Assembly: GCA_016710595.1 (NCBI GenBank)
Contig: JADJVM010000001.1
Coordinates: 1-28,960 of the forward strand
From: Niastella sp.
GTDB lineage: Bacteria > Bacteroidota > Bacteroidia > Chitinophagales > Chitinophagaceae
Reading direction: 5' to 3'
DNA: 28,960 nt
Shown here one piece after another: positions 27,275 to 28,960 of the stretch (positions are counted from its first letter, which is position 1; every line of letters starts with the position of its first letter). Under the pieces are notes generated by a model. It saw only the letters and a program-made list of their open reading frames with translations, did not search any database and was not told where the DNA came from. A program made the position numbers and the translations under genes.

Positions 27275-28960
27275 ATGAAAAAAAATATTCCCATACGATT
27301 CATTGCCCTGGTATTGGTTGTGGCTCTCCCTTTTATTTTGCAAGCTCAATGGCTCCCTCAAAAAAATTATCCTAAAAATTATTTTGGCTGGCCGGTAAAT
27401 GCAATAAAAGCGATTGTAGCCAACTTTGGCGAACTCAGGCCCAATCATTATCACATGGGGTTAGATTGCCGAACCGAACAGGTACAAAACAAACAGGTAC
27501 TCGCCGCTGCAGATGGGTATATTGCTAAAGTAAAAATTGAACCCTGGGGTTTTGGACGGGCCATATACATAAACCATCCCAATGGTTTGACGACTTTATA
27601 TGCACATTTAAATAATTTTAAACCCGAACTGGAACAATATGTTCGCCAACAACAATACCGTTTACAAAAAATGGCAGGTGTTATTAGATATTCCGGAAAA
27701 TATGTTCCCGGTAAAAAAGGTGAGTTTATTGCTTATAGCGGAACAACCGGTGGCTCGCAGGGCCCACATGTACTTTTGAAATAAGAGATACAAAAACAGA
27801 TAAAGTATTGAACCCACTTTTGTTCAATATGCCGATCAGCGATAAAAATTGCGCCGGATATTATTCGTCTTGCCTACTATGACCGCAACCGGAGCACTTA
27901 TGAACAAATCCCAAAATATGTTGCCATCAAAAAACAAGTGGTATTTATGGCCCGCATGGCGGCGTGCTAAAAGTAAATACAGGTAAGGTAAGTTTTGCTA
28001 TTACTGCTTTTGATCGCTATACCGGTTCTACTAACCACAATGGCATTTATGAAGCTGTGTTGTACGAAAACAATAATCCCGTTTGTGGATTCCAGATGGA
28101 TAGCATTCGTTATGATGAAACCCGGATGCTGAATGCACATATTGATTATAAAACGAAAGCCAGTGGTGGCCCTTATTTACAACATCTTTCCCGATTGGGC
28201 GGTACAGCAAACATTATTTATAAAACCAACGAAACAAACGGGGTGATATCATTAGAACCCGGAGAAACCAAAAGGAGATTAAAATTGAAGTGTATGATGC
28301 CGACTTAAATAAATCGGAACTAAAATTCACACTCATAAGAAGCCTCCCCGATGTTGCCTATCAGGCAGAAACAGGTACCCTAGTTTGTACCGCAAGCCAT
28401 CAATGTATTTGAAAATGAAGAAGTGAAGTTTTATTTACCTGAAAACAGTATTTACGATTCATTTTATTTTAAGTACAATAAAATAAGTGTGAATATGGGC
28501 AAGCCCGTTCATCAACTACATTATAATACGGTGCCTGTTCAAAATTACTATACAGTTCAAATAAGAGATAATATTCTTTATACGCCATCAAACAAAATGG
28601 TAATGAAAATGGTTTGCTTAAGCAGTAAAAATAGTTATAAAAAGGCAGTACCCGTAATTACAGGCCCGGAGAGAGGTTGGTACAGCGCATCATGGCGGGA
28701 ATTTGGAAATTTCAATTGATGGAAGACCTGGAACCGCCGGGCATTACGCCTCTGGGTTTTACTAACGGCATGAATACAGCCAGGCTTAAGAAAATATCGT
28801 TTTTTGCCGTAAAGATAATACTGAAGAAATTGAAAAAATTTACGGGCTTGCTGGATGGTAAATGGATTTTATTCAGCAATGATAAAGGCCGGGTTTTTGT
28901 ATATGAATTTGATGAACAATGCGGCCCCGGCGAACACGAATTAAAATTGATGGCAGAAGA
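27275..28960 (+). CDS. M23 (LytM-type) peptidoglycan peptidase, frameshifted and running off the window
   Basis: Start MKKNIPIRFIALVLVVALPF is a signal peptide ending LQAQ. The zinc site of M23 peptidases is visible: NHYHMGLDCRTE (H-x3-D, residues about 53-60), LYAHLNNF, and, after a shift near 27775, GPHLHFEIRD. It should cut peptidoglycan cross-links in the periplasm. The C-terminal part (KVSFAITAFDRYTGSTNHNG, YEAVLYENNNPVCGFQMDSI, YLPENSIYDSFYFKYNK) is beta-rich and typical of long Bacteroidota M23 proteins. Roughly six shifts occur (near 27775, 27850, 27945, 28280, 28390 and 28710), partly in homopolymers. Coding text continues in a shifted frame to the last base, so the true end lies beyond the window. 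Confidence 0.8.

Noticed and set aside
1..28960. Insertion sequences, prophage genes, rRNA or tRNA genes
   Set aside because: I saw no transposase, integrase or phage structural motif and no rRNA or tRNA signature in either strand. The only mobile-looking feature is the nested inverted-repeat element.

Overview
The window looks like a piece of a low-GC Bacteroidota chromosome, probably from the Chitinophagaceae or a close relative. Evidence: a SusC-like TonB-dependent receptor with a carboxypeptidase-like front domain, an O/P-type porin, tricorn-type S41 and M23 peptidases, DUF6705-like secreted proteins, and many -7 boxes fitting the Bacteroidota TAnnTTTG promoter with no strong Shine-Dalgarno sequences. 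Taxonomy is inferred from gene content only.

Layout. (1) 1-3217, plus strand: a heavily frameshifted, left-truncated member of a secreted-protein family, a second related and equally broken gene, and an intact DUF6705-like secreted protein. (2) 3378-10944: a probable phosphate-acquisition cluster. On the minus strand lie a beta-helix lipoprotein, a TonB-dependent receptor and an O/P porin; divergent from them are a DUF47/PhoU-like regulator and a PiT phosphate transporter. (3) 11030-13085: galE and a stand-alone C-terminal transketolase subunit, closed by a strong terminator. (4) 13178-16260, minus: a tricorn-like S41 peptidase. (5) 16421-24148, plus: the most interesting region, an array of four paralogues sharing one lipoprotein N-terminal module. 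Two continue through a Cys-rich segment and a Gly-rich linker into completely different C-terminal domains: an AHH nuclease toxin domain, and a DUF6973-like domain with conserved His/Glu/Asp/Asn. Each is followed within 1-2 bases by a probable immunity gene. The other two are truncated or mosaic remnants. (6) 24167-27016, minus: carB. (7) 27275 to the right edge: an M23 (LytM) peptidase.

The array behaves as a polymorphic toxin locus: constant front, variable toxin tip, immunity gene, and silent cassettes containing toxin and immunity fragments. Every paralogue in it has the same GGGG-A/T-CCCC palindrome exactly 23 bp before its -7 box, suggesting one transcription factor controls the whole set. 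Two copies of a 122-126 bp nested inverted-repeat element lie just upstream of two of these promoters. A further divergent paralogue at the left edge suggests the family is dispersed.

Caution: conserved housekeeping genes (carB, transketolase, the S41 peptidase, DUF47, porin, M23) are broken by single-base indels, mostly in A/T homopolymers. These are most likely consensus sequencing errors. I therefore give whole-gene spans across the breaks and mark them as frameshifted. Real decay is argued only where something other than a homopolymer indel is seen (the shared in-frame TAA, the mosaic junctions, and the immunity remnant with two in-frame stops).
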